The position numbers and the translations under genes are program-made. The notes beneath the pieces were generated by a model, which worked only from the letters and a program-made list of their open reading frames with translations, was not told the origin of the DNA and searched no databases. Below, piece after piece: positions 44,167 to 54,854 of a DNA stretch of 64,000 bases; within the stretch, counting starts at the first letter, position 1, and the number at the start of each line of letters is the position of its first letter. Location: positions 372,001 through 436,000 of the forward strand of contig NZ_LIPF01000009.1 in assembly GCF_001905385.1 (NCBI RefSeq), read 5' to 3'. The DNA is from Streptomyces sp. CB02414. GTDB lineage: Bacteria > Actinomycetota > Actinomycetes > Streptomycetales > Streptomycetaceae.

Positions 44167-44802
44167 TCAGGCCTCGAACGGACGCGCCGGCCACGGCGCC
44201 TCGGCCGGACGGAGCGCGTCGAAGCCGTCGCCCCGCTCCGCGGCGACCAGCGAGAGCACGCCCACGACCAGGCAGTTGTTGTGCAGGTCGCCCGCGAGCA
44301 CACCCCGGACCAGGTCCGCGACCGGCACCCGGGCCAGCTCCATGTCGGCCTCTTCGTCCTCGACCTCGAAGCGCTCGCCCTCGGCCTCGGAGAGGTTGCA
44401 GGCGAGGAAGATCCGTACGGCCTCGTCGCAGCCGCCGGGGGTGGTGTAGACGTCGGTCAGCACCCGCCAGTCCTCGGCCTTGACGTGCGCCTCCTCGTAC
44501 AGCTCGCGCTGGGCGGCGTGCAGCGGGTTCTCGCCGGGGACGTCGAGCAGGCCGGCCGGGATCTCCCACAGCTTCTCGCGCACGGGGTGCCGGTACTGCC
44601 GGATGACGATGACCCGTCCCTCGTCGTCCAGGGCGAGGACGGCGACGGAGCCGGGGTGGACCTGGTAGTCGCGGGAGGCGACGGAGCCGTCGGGCATGAC
44701 GACCTCGTCCGTGCGCACGGAGGTCTTCTTGCCCCGGAAGGGGGTTTCGCTGCCCCGGACCTCCCACTCCTCGGGGACATCCTTGATCGTGCTGCCCGCC
44801 AT
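44167..44802 (-). CDS. Nudix hydrolase, ADP-ribose pyrophosphatase-like
   Basis: A 211-residue enzyme. IRQYRHPVREKLWEIPAGLLD and AAQRELYEE form the ADPRase-type Nudix region; the usual terminal G of the box (EExG) is replaced here, giving EEAHV. YTTPGGCDEAVRIFLA is also typical of ADP-ribose pyrophosphatases, which cut ADP-ribose to AMP and ribose 5-phosphate. The gene follows pyrG on the minus strand with the pyrG terminator between them. Confidence 0.87.
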   Translation of the reverse strand: MAGSTIKDVPEEWEVRGSETPFRGKKTSVRTDEVVMPDGSVASRDYQVHPGSVAVLALDDEGRVIVIRQYRHPVREKLWEIPAGLLDVPGENPLHAAQRELYEEAHVKAEDWRVLTDVYTTPGGCDEAVRIFLACNLSEAEGERFEVEDEEADMELARVPVADLVRGVLAGDLHNNCLVVGVLSLVAAERGDGFDALRPAEAPWPARPFEA

Positions 44803-44833
44803 GCTGACCTGCCCTTCCAGACGTACGCGAAAA

Positions 44834-44869
44834 GCCGGGGCCCGCGCGTTTGAATGCGCGTGCCCCGGC
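44834..44869 (-). terminator. terminator of pyrG
   Basis: GCCGGGGC...GCCCCGGC outer stem (44834-44841 and 44862-44869) with an inner CGCGC/GCGCG stem and one mismatch, 18 bp after the pyrG stop. Confidence 0.8.
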
Positions 44870-44887
44870 CACCGTACAACCGGTGTG

Positions 44888-46537
<1,650 letters not shown>

Positions 46538-47090
46538 GGCCAAGAGGGGGCTCCCGTGGTCGCGGTCTGGGGTGCGGTGCGTCCGTCGTCCGACCCGGTC
46601 GAGCCGGGTTGCCGTCGGCGGCGCCGTCGCTGCGGTTCCGGGGTTTTTCTCCCACCGGTCCACGGGCTACCAGCGTATCAGCGCCGCGGGGCGACGGCTT
46701 CCGGCCACCCTCCGCGCACATCCCGTCACCCTGGCGCGCGGCTCACCGTTTCCTCACCCGGTGGTCACCCGTTCGGCGGATGCGCGTTGTCCGGAGCGGC
46801 ACACAGATCATCTACGTGCGTCGTATCCTGCTCGGACGTTCGCTGCCGAGCCCGCCCGGCGACACGGCACCACCCCCCGCCCGTCAGCACCGGAACAACG
46901 AGAGCTCGTCAGTCCGTTGAGCAACAATTGTCTTTTGCGGCACAGCGTTTGGCTTCACGGCCGGACGGCTGCTTTGCTTCATGGCTCAACGACACATGAC
47001 TCAACACGCATGACTCACCCCTGACCCCCCTTGACCGCACTAGCGACCGCCCCCATGCGGGGTGACGTGGCCGTTCGACTGGAGTTGCAC
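46538..47090. other. 553-bp region between divergent pyrG and GH15 genes
   Basis: No convincing gene. It holds two promoter regions. Near the GH15 side is an inverted repeat CGTTGAGC/GCTCAACG (46915-46922 and 46984-46991) around a lower-GC stretch with CAATTG, followed by three copies of a ~14-bp direct repeat (46981-47020). A short frame 46816-46920 (34 codons) has no ribosome site. Confidence 0.55.
46981..47020. repeat. three direct repeats of ATGrCTCA upstream of the GH15 gene
   Basis: ATGGCTCAACG, ATGACTCAACA and ATGACTCACCC recur at 13- to 15-bp spacing. The exact word CATGACTCA occurs at 46995 and 47009. They lie 70-110 bp before the GH15 start and could be protein-binding sites. Confidence 0.55.
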
Positions 47091-48893
47091 GTGGCCGGGC
47101 GCATCGAAGACTACGCACTCATCGGAGACATGCAGACCGCCGCACTGGTCTGCCGGGACGGCACAGTCGACTGGCTGTGCCTGCCCCGCTTCGACTCGCA
47201 TGCCATCTTCGCGGGCCTGCTGGGAACCGGGGAACACGGCTTCTGGCGGATGGGCCCCGCCTACGCCCCCGGCGCCGAGCCGCCCACCGCGGCCCGGCGG
47301 ACCTACCGCGGCGACTCCCTGATCCTGGAGTCCGAGTGGGACACCCCGCGCGGCACGGTCCGGGTGACCGATTTCATGCCGCCGCGCGACGGCGCGCCGC
47401 AGGTGATCCGCATCGTGGAGGGCGTCTCCGGCCGGGTGCCGATGCGCTCGGAGCTCAGGATGCGGTTCAGCTACGGCCGGGTGGTCCCGTGGGTGCGCAA
47501 GCACGAGGGCCGCACGGTGGCCGTCGCGGGCCCCGACTCCGTGTGGTTCGACACGGAGGCCGAGACCTACGGCAAGGCGCTCACCACGTACGCGGACTTC
47601 ACGGTCGCTCCGGGTGAGCGGATCGCGTTCACCATCTCGTGGGAGCCCTCGCACAAGGAGCCGCCGCCGCTGCCCGAGCCGGAGCAGTCCCTGGCGGCGA
47701 CCGAGGACTTCTGGCGCGACTGGGTCGAGCACTGCACGTACCACGGGCCCTACCGGGAAGCCGTGGTCCGCTCCCTGATCACGCTGAAGGCCCTGACGTA
47801 CGCCCCCACCGGCGGCATCGTCGCCGCGCCCACGACCTCCCTGCCGGAGGACATCGGCGGCGTCCGCAACTGGGACTACCGCTACACCTGGCTGCGCGAC
47901 GCGGCGATCACCCTGTCCTCGCTGCTGCGCACCGGCTACCGCGAGGAGGCCCGCGCCTGGCGCGAGTGGCTGCTCCGCGCGGTGGCGGGCGACCCGGAGA
48001 ACCTGCAGATCATGTACGGCATCGCCGGTGAGCGAGAGCTCGGCGAGGCGGAGCTGGACTGGCTGCCGGGCTACGAGAACTCCACCCCGGTCCGGGTCGG
48101 CAACGGCGCCGCGCACCAGCTCCAGCTCGACGTCTACGGCGAGGTCACCGAGGCCCTGCACCTGGGCCACATGACGGGCCTGGCCCGCAACGACTACGCC
48201 TCGGTGCTCCAGCTGAAGCTGATCCGCTACCTGGAGGACCACTGGCAGGAGCCTGACGAGGGCATCTGGGAGGTGCGCGGCCCGCGCCGCCACTTCGTGC
48301 ACTCCAAGGTGATGGCCTGGGTCGCCGTCGACCGCACCATCAAGCTGATCGAGTCCGGCGACGCCGACGGCCCGCTGGAGCGCTGGAAGCAGCTGCGCGA
48401 CGACATCCACCGGGACGTGTGCGAGAAGGGCTACGACAAGGAACGCAACACCTTCACGCAGTCCTACGGCTCCCAGGAGCTGGACGCCTCGCTGCTGCTG
48501 ATCCCGCAGATGGGCTTCCTGCCGCCGGACGACAAGCGGGTCATCGGCACCATCGAGGCCATCCAGCGGGAGCTGTCCACCTCGGACGGCTTCATCCTGC
48601 GCTACCCGACGGAGGGCGGCGACGAGGGCGTGGACGGCCTTCCCGGCGACGAGGGGGCCTTCCTGGCCTGCTCGTTCTGGATGGCCGACGACCTGGCGAT
48701 GATCGGCCGCGTGGACGAGGCCCGCAAGCTCTTCGAGAAGCTCCTCTCGCTCCGCAACGACCTGGGCCTCCTGGCCGAGGAATGGGACCCCCGTCTCCAG
48801 CGCCAGGTCGGCAACTTCCCCCAGGCCTTCAGCCACGTCCCCCTGATCGACACGGCACTGAGGCTGACGGCGAGCGGGGCGTACGGGGGCTGA
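47091..48893 (+). CDS. GH15 family glycoside hydrolase (glucoamylase/trehalase group)
   Basis: A 600-residue protein. RIEDYALIGDMQTAALVCRDGTVDWLCLPRFDS is the conserved start of bacterial GH15-type enzymes. The (alpha/alpha)6 catalytic part has RNWDYRYTWLRDAA (substrate-binding), and ENSTPVRVGNGAAHQLQLDVYGEV and GIWEVRGPRRHFVHSKVM near the expected general acid/base Glu residues. No signal peptide, so it acts inside the cell. In mycobacteria relatives of this group hydrolyse trehalose; glucoamylase activity is the other possibility. GTG 47091 is chosen because GGAG lies 6 bp upstream and homologues begin at this residue. Confidence 0.88.
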   Translation: MAGRIEDYALIGDMQTAALVCRDGTVDWLCLPRFDSHAIFAGLLGTGEHGFWRMGPAYAPGAEPPTAARRTYRGDSLILESEWDTPRGTVRVTDFMPPRDGAPQVIRIVEGVSGRVPMRSELRMRFSYGRVVPWVRKHEGRTVAVAGPDSVWFDTEAETYGKALTTYADFTVAPGERIAFTISWEPSHKEPPPLPEPEQSLAATEDFWRDWVEHCTYHGPYREAVVRSLITLKALTYAPTGGIVAAPTTSLPEDIGGVRNWDYRYTWLRDAAITLSSLLRTGYREEARAWREWLLRAVAGDPENLQIMYGIAGERELGEAELDWLPGYENSTPVRVGNGAAHQLQLDVYGEVTEALHLGHMTGLARNDYASVLQLKLIRYLEDHWQEPDEGIWEVRGPRRHFVHSKVMAWVAVDRTIKLIESGDADGPLERWKQLRDDIHRDVCEKGYDKERNTFTQSYGSQELDASLLLIPQMGFLPPDDKRVIGTIEAIQRELSTSDGFILRYPTEGGDEGVDGLPGDEGAFLACSFWMADDLAMIGRVDEARKLFEKLLSLRNDLGLLAEEWDPRLQRQVGNFPQAFSHVPLIDTALRLTASGAYGG

Positions 48894-48915
48894 GACGGCC
48901 GCCGCTGCGGGCAGT

Positions 48916-48935
48916 CGTGCCGCTGGGGCGGCACG
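48916..48935 (+). terminator. hairpin after GH15 gene
   Basis: CGTGCCGC-TGGG-GCGGCACG is a perfect 8-bp stem 22 bp after the stop. Confidence 0.65.
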
Positions 48936-48940
48936 GGTGG

Positions 48941-48992
48941 GCGGTGGGGGTCCCCCCGCTCGAGCGAAGCCGAGAGTGGGGGAGGCACCCCG
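48941..48992. repeat. dispersed Streptomyces palindromic repeat
   Basis: A GGTCCCCCCGCTCGAGCGAAGCCGAGAG-type element flanked by G-runs, able to fold. From memory, this word is found in many copies between genes of Streptomyces chromosomes. It lies just before the PucR gene. Confidence 0.65.
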
Positions 48993-49078
48993 CAGCGCCG
49001 GGCAGCGCGACCCACCCCCGGCCCACACCCACGTCGGCCCCCCATCGCCCCGCCCTCCCAACAGGTACCGTCCGCTCC

Positions 49079-50752
49079 ATGAACACCGCCGCACCCCCGC
49101 CCACGGGCATCACCGTGCAGCGCGCCCTGGAACTCCCCGGCCTCCGCAGCGGCCTCCCGGAGATCCTCGCCGGCGCCGACCGCCTGCACCGCACCGTCCG
49201 CTGGGTACACGCCGGCGAGGTGCCCAACATCGCCTCCCTCCTCAAGGGCGGCGAACTCCTCCTCACCACCGGCTACGGCCTCGGCACCCGCCCCGCCGAG
49301 CAGCGCGCCTTCGTCCGCACCCTCGCGGAACGCGGCATCGCCGCCCTCGTCGTGGAACTCGGCCCGCGCTTCGCCCGCCTCCCCGCGGCCCTCGTGGACA
49401 CCGCCCGCACGGCGGGCCTGCCGCTGGTGCAGCTGCACCGCGAGGTGCCGTTCGTGACGGTCACCGAGGAGATCCACACCGAGATCGTCAACGGCCACTA
49501 CGCACTGCTCCAGCGCGCCGAGGAGGTCCACCGCCGCTGCACCGACGCCCTGCTGGGCGGCGGCGGAGTCCCCCAGGTGCTCGGCATCCTCGCCGGTTTC
49601 GGCGACAACCCGGTCTTCCTGGAGACCGCCGACGGCCGCCTGCTGTACGCCGCCGGCTCCGGCCCGGAGGGCGCCGACCCGCTCCAGGTGTGGGAGGGCC
49701 TGCGCGGCCCGCACAAGGACGCCCCTCCCCCGGCGGGCTCGGTCCTGGTCGACGTGCCCGGCGGCGGCCCCGGTCCGGGCACCGCGACCGGCCCGGGCGC
49801 CGGTGCGGGCCCCGGCCCCGGCTCGGTGCGCGCCCGGCTCGTCATGCTCCCCGTACGGTCCCCGCTGGCGCAGGTGCACCGGATGGCGGCGGAACGGGCG
49901 GCCGGCATCCTCGCCGTGGTGCTGATGCAGGCGCGGCAGGAGGAGGAGCTGGCGGCGCGCGGGCGCGGCGACTTCCTCACCGACCTCGCCGAGGGCCGGA
50001 TCACCGCGGAGGACGCCCCGGCGCAGGCCCGTGTGCTCGGCTTCAAGCCCGGCACCAGCCCGCTGCTCCCCGTGGTGATGCGGCTCGGTGACGCCCTGTC
50101 CCCCGCCGGCGGCGGCTGGGCGGTGCTGGCGCGGGCGGTCGCCGAGGAGCTGGCGTCGGTCGGGGTGCCGGTGCTGCTGGGCGTGCGTCCGGTGGAGGGC
50201 CGGGTCCCGCTGCTGCTGGGCCTGCGTGCGGAGTCGGAGCGGGGCGCGGTCGCGGACCGGGTCGCGGCGGCGCTGCGGGCGGGCGCGGAGCGGGCCGGGA
50301 TGCAGCGGCCGGGAGCGCAGCCGCCCGTCGTGGTCGTCGGCGTGGCCGGCGGCTGGGCGGCGGCTTCGGCGGGCCTCAGGCACGCGGCGGAGACGGCGAC
50401 CGCCGCGCAGGGGCTCACCGACCGGCCCTGGTACGACGCCCGGCGCCTCGACATCGACCTGCTGCTGTGGCGGCTGCGCGACCATCCGGACCTCGCGGCG
50501 TTCGTGGACCGGGCGATCGGCCCGCTGCGCGACCACGACGACCGTTCCAAGCCGCCCCTGCTGCCCACGCTCCAGACGTACCTGGCGCACGCGGGCCGCA
50601 AGGCGGAGACGGCACGCGAGCTGCACCTCAACCGGCAGACGCTCTACAACCGGCTGGCGCGGATCGGGGAGTTGCTCGGCACGGACCTCGACGACCCGCA
50701 GACCGTCCTGGCGCTGAGCCTGGCCCTGCGCGCCCGCCGGCACGTGCCGTGA
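49079..50752 (+). CDS. PucR family transcriptional regulator
   Basis: A 557-residue protein. The N-terminal PucR sensory domain is recognisable (VQRALELPGLRSGLPEILAGADRLHRTVRWVHAGEV, LLTTGYGL). A GAF-like middle region includes a GPGPGTATGPGAGAGPGPG low-complexity insert at about residues 222-243. The C-terminal helix-turn-helix, TLQTYLAHAGRKAETARELHLNRQTLYNRLARI, is the PucR DNA-binding domain. Members control purine, polyketide and amino-acid utilisation genes. Targets are unknown; no catabolic genes are adjacent. Confidence 0.9.
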   Translation: MNTAAPPPTGITVQRALELPGLRSGLPEILAGADRLHRTVRWVHAGEVPNIASLLKGGELLLTTGYGLGTRPAEQRAFVRTLAERGIAALVVELGPRFARLPAALVDTARTAGLPLVQLHREVPFVTVTEEIHTEIVNGHYALLQRAEEVHRRCTDALLGGGGVPQVLGILAGFGDNPVFLETADGRLLYAAGSGPEGADPLQVWEGLRGPHKDAPPPAGSVLVDVPGGGPGPGTATGPGAGAGPGPGSVRARLVMLPVRSPLAQVHRMAAERAAGILAVVLMQARQEEELAARGRGDFLTDLAEGRITAEDAPAQARVLGFKPGTSPLLPVVMRLGDALSPAGGGWAVLARAVAEELASVGVPVLLGVRPVEGRVPLLLGLRAESERGAVADRVAAALRAGAERAGMQRPGAQPPVVVVGVAGGWAAASAGLRHAAETATAAQGLTDRPWYDARRLDIDLLLWRLRDHPDLAAFVDRAIGPLRDHDDRSKPPLLPTLQTYLAHAGRKAETARELHLNRQTLYNRLARIGELLGTDLDDPQTVLALSLALRARRHVP

Positions 50753-50771
50753 CCGGGGCCCCTCGGGCCCC

Positions 50772-51917
50772 TCACAGCAGTGGCGTGGGCCAGGTCAACT
50801 CGTCGTAGACGCTGAGCACCTGGGCGACGGTCTCGTCCTCCGTCGGCCAGGTGGCCGCCTGCCGTACGCCCTCGTCGCGCAGTTCCTCGCACCGCCCGGG
50901 ATCGGCGAGCAGGCGCACGACGGCTTCGGCCAGTGCCTCCGCGTCCCCGTCCGGGACGAGTTCGGCGGCCTCGCCGACGAGTTCGGGAACGCCGCCCACG
51001 GCGCCGGCGACGAGCGGCACGCGCGCGTGCAGGGCCTCCTGGGCGAGGACGGAGCGTGCCTCACGGCGGCTCGGCAGCAGCGCGAGGTCGGCCGCGGCCA
51101 GCAGGTCGGTGATGTCGTCGCGGCTGCCGATGAGCACCACCGGCAGCCGCTCGTCCTCGATCCTGCGCTGCAACTCGGCGCGCAGCGGGCCCTCCCCGGC
51201 GACGACGACCAGCGGGACCGGGTCGAGGCCGCGCCACGCACGCGCGGCGTCGAGCAGGACGTCGTAGCCCCGGTGCGGCTCCAGGGAGCCGACGGCGATG
51301 AGCAACGGGCGGTCGACGGCACCGAGTTCGGCGCGGATCTTCGGGCTTTTCCCGTCCGGGTCGTCGGACTCGCCCGGCGGGCAGGGCCGGGCGGGGAGCG
51401 CGACGGGGCCGAGCCGGGCGTCCCGCGCGCCGGTCCGGCGGGCGCCGTCGACCAGTTCCGAGGTGGCGCCGAGCACCACGGTGGCGGACTTCATCACGCG
51501 CCGTTCCAGTACGCGCAGCAGGTGGGCGCGGGCTCCTTCGGCATGGACGCGGTCGTGCCAGGTCACGACGAACGGTGTGCGGACCCGCCGCCCGCCGAGG
51601 GCGAGCGCGGCGCGGAAGGAGGCGTGCAGCCCGTGCGCGTGCACCAGGTCGGCGTCCGCGCACACCGCTCGCAGCGCGGCGACGGAGACCGGATCGCTGC
51701 TGCGCGGTACGTGCACGTGGTCGGCTCCGGTGCCGGTGAAGTCGTAGGTGCGTTCCGCATCGTCGGGGGCGCACACCGTCACGTTCACGCCCCGTGCGAC
51801 GAGCCCCGCGGCCAGGGAGCGCACGTGCGCGCTGCTGCCGGCGTTGCCGCCGCCCAGCACCTGCACGGTGCGCAACTGCGACTGGCCGTGCGGTGCGAGG
51901 CTGCTCACGGGGGTCAC
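50772..51917 (-). CDS. GT4 family glycosyltransferase
   Basis: A 381-residue GT-B fold enzyme. The N-terminal VQVLGGGNAGSSAHVRSLAAGL is the acceptor-domain glycine loop; LIAVGSLEPHRGYDVLLDA and LPSRREARSVLAQEALHARVPLVA (the E-x7-E nucleotide-sugar motif) are in the C-terminal domain. It would add a sugar from a nucleotide donor to a membrane or wall precursor. It lies next to a frameshifted MraY-like gene, so the pair may once have made a polyprenyl-linked glycan. Start GTG 51917, with GTG 51908 as an alternative. Confidence 0.87.
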   Translation of the reverse strand: MTPVSSLAPHGQSQLRTVQVLGGGNAGSSAHVRSLAAGLVARGVNVTVCAPDDAERTYDFTGTGADHVHVPRSSDPVSVAALRAVCADADLVHAHGLHASFRAALALGGRRVRTPFVVTWHDRVHAEGARAHLLRVLERRVMKSATVVLGATSELVDGARRTGARDARLGPVALPARPCPPGESDDPDGKSPKIRAELGAVDRPLLIAVGSLEPHRGYDVLLDAARAWRGLDPVPLVVVAGEGPLRAELQRRIEDERLPVVLIGSRDDITDLLAAADLALLPSRREARSVLAQEALHARVPLVAGAVGGVPELVGEAAELVPDGDAEALAEAVVRLLADPGRCEELRDEGVRQAATWPTEDETVAQVLSVYDELTWPTPLL

Positions 51918-52103
51918 CTGGCCGGGGCTCCTGGTTCGGCGGGGACGGTCACGAAGAACGTACAGAACGATGGGTCGGAGAGGGTGCGCCGCGTCCTTGC
52001 CCGGGCGTCACTCCGTCAAGGATGCCAGGCCGTACGGGTGTTCCGGGAACGACGGCCGCCGCGTGTGGACGACCGTCCGGGCAACGGGACGGGGCCGGTT
52101 CAC

Positions 52104-52866
52104 TCACCCGAGTGAACGTGCCGCCTCGCTCACCCGCTCCCCGCACGCGGCCGCGGCCATGAGCGCGACGGCGTGCGCGGCGAGCCCCGCGCGTCCGTTG
52201 CCGGCCGCCACCGCGGCGCCCAGGGCCGCGCCCAGCGCGTGTGCCCCCGTGTCACCGAGCATGGTGCGCTCGGCGAGGTCGTCGGGCAGCACGGCCGCGG
52301 CGGCGCCCATGGCGACGGCGGCCGTCTCCGCCCCGGGCCCCTCCCGCAGCAGCCCCGGCGCACCGAGCGCGAGCACCGCCGCCGCGGCCCGTCCCGGGCG
52401 TACGTCCACGAGGTTGACGAAGTGCGCGGCCCCCGCGACGACGACGCCCGCGAGCACCTTGTCCAGCGGCCGTTCCTTCAGCACCGCGCCGACGGCGAGC
52501 CCGGCCGCGGAAACCCCGAACAGCTTCACCGCCCCGCTGGTGACCTCACCGTCCCGCAGCGCCGCCAGATGCGCCCGGAAACCCCGCCGGGAGTCACCGG
52601 CGCCCGCCACATCGTCGTACGCCCCCGCAGGCCCCCGCGGCGAGCACCGCGAGGCCGACGCCGGGCCGCACCCGCACCGTCCCCACGGCGGCCGCCACGG
52701 CGCACGCGGGCCCGGCGTACAGGTCCACGGTCCGCCCGGCGTGGTTCCTCCGCTCCCACCGCTCCCGGCCGCCCGGCGCCACGGCACGCAACGCGGTCAG
52801 TCCGGTCCGCGCGAGGGCGGCGGCGAGGACGAGGGAGGAGCCGTTCCGGCGGACACGGTCGATCAC
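52104..52866 (-). pseudogene. MraY/WecA-like membrane protein with one frameshift
   Basis: From GTG 52866 the first frame reads a membrane protein (RTGLTALRAVAPGGRERW...VLAAGACG). At the C5 run 52622-52626 (G5 on the coding strand) the sense moves to another frame that continues AYDDVAGAGDSRRGFRAHLAALRDGEVTSG through GDTGAHALGAALGA to a stop at 52104. Removing one G joins them into ~253 residues. AYDD and GDTG-x-x-A-L-G-x-A-L-G-A are the MraY/WecA phosphoglycosyltransferase motifs. Either the gene is disrupted, phase-variable at the G run, or the sequence has an error. Confidence 0.75.
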
Positions 52867-52971
52867 CGGGCCACCCTACGGGACCCGCCCGCCACCCTTC
52901 CGCCGGACGTCCGCCCGGTCCGGGACGGCCACTCACCGCCACGACCGCGACCGCAAGGCCGCCCGGAGGGC

Positions 52972-54714
52972 CTACGCGTCCGACCGCGCCGTCTCCAGCA
53001 GCTCCTCCGCGTGCGCGCGGGCCGTCTCCGAGTCCTCCTGTCCTGCCAGCATCCGGGACAGCTCGCGGATCCGCTCCTCGCCCTCCAGGACCTTGACGCC
53101 GGAGCGGGTCACCGACCCGTCGTTCGTCTTCTCCACCAACAGCTGCCGGTCGGCGAACGCCGCCACCTGCGGCAGGTGCGTGACGACCACGACCTGCGCG
53201 TTCTTCGCCAGCCGCGCCAGACGCCGCCCGATCTCGACCGCCGCCTTGCCGCCGACACCGGCGTCGACCTCGTCGAAGAGGTACGTCGGCACGGGATCGG
53301 TGCCCGCGAAGACGACCTCCACGGCCAGCATCACGCGCGACAGCTCACCGCCGGACGCCCCCTTGGCGATCGGCCGGGGCGGCGCGCCCGGGTGCGGGGC
53401 GAGCAGCAGCTCGACCTCGTCGGCGCCGGACGGCCCGTAGGCGACCGTCCGCCCGCCGACCTCGACGCCCTCCGGGTCCTCGGTCTGCCGGATAGCGAAC
53501 GACACGCGCGCGTGGGGCATGGCGAGCGAGGCCAGCTCGGCGGTGACCGCGGCGGCGAACCGTTCGGCGGCCTCCGTCCGCGCGTCCGTCAGCGCCTGCG
53601 CCAGCCCGCCCAGCTCCGTCCTGAGCGCGTCCCGCTCGGCGGTCAGCTCACCGATCCGCTCGTCGTCGCCGTCCAGCTCGGTCAGCCGCGCGGCGCCCTG
53701 CTCGGCCCAGGTCAGCACGGCGGCCACGTCCTCGCCGTACTTGCGGGTCAGCGCGGTGAGCGCGGCCCGCCGCTCCTCGACCGCCGCCAGCCGCAACGGG
53801 TCGGCGTCCAGGTCGTCGGCGTACCCGGCGAGCTCCCCGGCCACGTCGCGCAGCAGGATGCCCACCTCGCCGATCCGCTCGGCGAGCGCGGCCAGCGCCG
53901 GGTCGTGCGCCCGCACGGCGTCCAGGGCCCGCTGCGCGCCCGCGACCAGCGTGGAGGCGTCGACGCCCTCGGGGTCCTCCGGGTTGCCGGCCAGCGCGGC
54001 GTGCGCGGCGGTGGCGGCCGACGCGAGCGCCTCGGCGTGGCCCAGCCGCTCCGCCTCCTCCGCCAGTTCCACGTCCTCGCCGGCGTGCGGCTCGACCGCC
54101 GCGACCTCGTCGAGACCGTAGCGCAGGAGATCGGCCTCCTGGGCACGCTCGCGGGCGCGCGTGGTGATCTCCTCCAGCTCACGGGCGACGGCCCGCAGCC
54201 GCCGGTAGGCCTCGGCGTACTTGGCGAGCGGCCCGGCGACCGCGTCGCCCGCGTAGCGGTCCAGCGCCTGCCGCTGCCGGGTCAGCTTGAGCAGCCCCTG
54301 CTGGTCGGTCTGCCCGTGCACCGCCACCAGCTCGTCGGCCAGCTCGGCGAGCATCCCCACCGGCACCGACCGCCCGCCCAGGTGCGCCCGCGAGCGGCCC
54401 TCGGCGGAAACGGTACGGCTGATCAGCAGCGCCCCGTCGTCCAGCTCGGCCCCGGCCTCCTCGGCCCGCACGGCGGCCGCCGCGTCGTCGGGGACGGCGA
54501 TGCGCCCCTCGACGACCGCGTTCTTGGCCCCGATCCGCACCAGCGCCGCGTCCGCGCGTCCGCCCAGGAGCAGCCCGAGGCTGGTGACCACCATGGTCTT
54601 GCCCGCACCCGTCTCACCGGTGACAGCGGTGAACCCGGGCGACAGCTCGACCACGGCGTCGTCGATGACTCCCAGCGACCGTATCCGCATCTCCTCAAGC
54701 ACGGACACGACCAT
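52972..54714 (-). CDS. recN: DNA repair protein RecN
   Basis: A 580-residue SMC-like ATPase. Walker A GETGAGKT (33-40), a long coiled-coil middle with Ala/Glu heptads, signature KGASGGELSRVMLAVEVV and Walker B TYLFDEVDAGVGG. RecN binds DNA ends in double-strand break repair. The start is uncertain: ATG 54714 is used here, but GTG 54702 (VLEEMRIRS) or ATG 54690 could be used. No clear LexA box is seen. It follows nadK and tlyA on the same strand, as in many actinobacteria. Confidence 0.94.
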   Translation of the reverse strand: MVVSVLEEMRIRSLGVIDDAVVELSPGFTAVTGETGAGKTMVVTSLGLLLGGRADAALVRIGAKNAVVEGRIAVPDDAAAAVRAEEAGAELDDGALLISRTVSAEGRSRAHLGGRSVPVGMLAELADELVAVHGQTDQQGLLKLTRQRQALDRYAGDAVAGPLAKYAEAYRRLRAVARELEEITTRARERAQEADLLRYGLDEVAAVEPHAGEDVELAEEAERLGHAEALASAATAAHAALAGNPEDPEGVDASTLVAGAQRALDAVRAHDPALAALAERIGEVGILLRDVAGELAGYADDLDADPLRLAAVEERRAALTALTRKYGEDVAAVLTWAEQGAARLTELDGDDERIGELTAERDALRTELGGLAQALTDARTEAAERFAAAVTAELASLAMPHARVSFAIRQTEDPEGVEVGGRTVAYGPSGADEVELLLAPHPGAPPRPIAKGASGGELSRVMLAVEVVFAGTDPVPTYLFDEVDAGVGGKAAVEIGRRLARLAKNAQVVVVTHLPQVAAFADRQLLVEKTNDGSVTRSGVKVLEGEERIRELSRMLAGQEDSETARAHAEELLETARSDA

Positions 54715-54776
54715 ACGAGGTCGAGCGTGCGAAGTGCGACCGCCCCACCTCTGTCACGCCGGGGGAGCACATGCCG

Positions 54777-54830
54777 CTCAGGGGCGCGGGGAACTGCGCG
54801 ACCAGCCACAACGCCCCGCGGCCCGCGACG
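54777..54830. repeat. dispersed Streptomyces intergenic repeat, copy 2
   Basis: CAGGGGCGCGGGGAACTGCG then CGACCAGCCACAACGCCCC. It shares AGGGGCGCGGGG and GCGCGACCAGCC with the copy at 2399. It fills the space between nadK and recN. Confidence 0.65.
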
Positions 54831-54854
54831 TACCGAACCACCCCTTCGAGTCCG

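Noticed and set aside
42110..44449. 779-codon open frame on the + strand
   Set aside because: It is antisense to the STAND/TPR gene; Gly/Val/Gln-rich composition is typical of a mirror frame.
46816..46920. 34-codon frame starting GTG
   Set aside because: No ribosome site and Pro/Ser/Arg composition like random GC-rich DNA.
46538..47090. Riboswitch or attenuator before pyrG
   Set aside because: No recognised aptamer or terminator/antiterminator pair with a C-tract was visible on the pyrG side.
54714..54760. LexA box before recN
   Set aside because: The closest sequence, TTCGCAC-GCTCGACC, does not match TCGAAC-N4-GTTCGA well enough.
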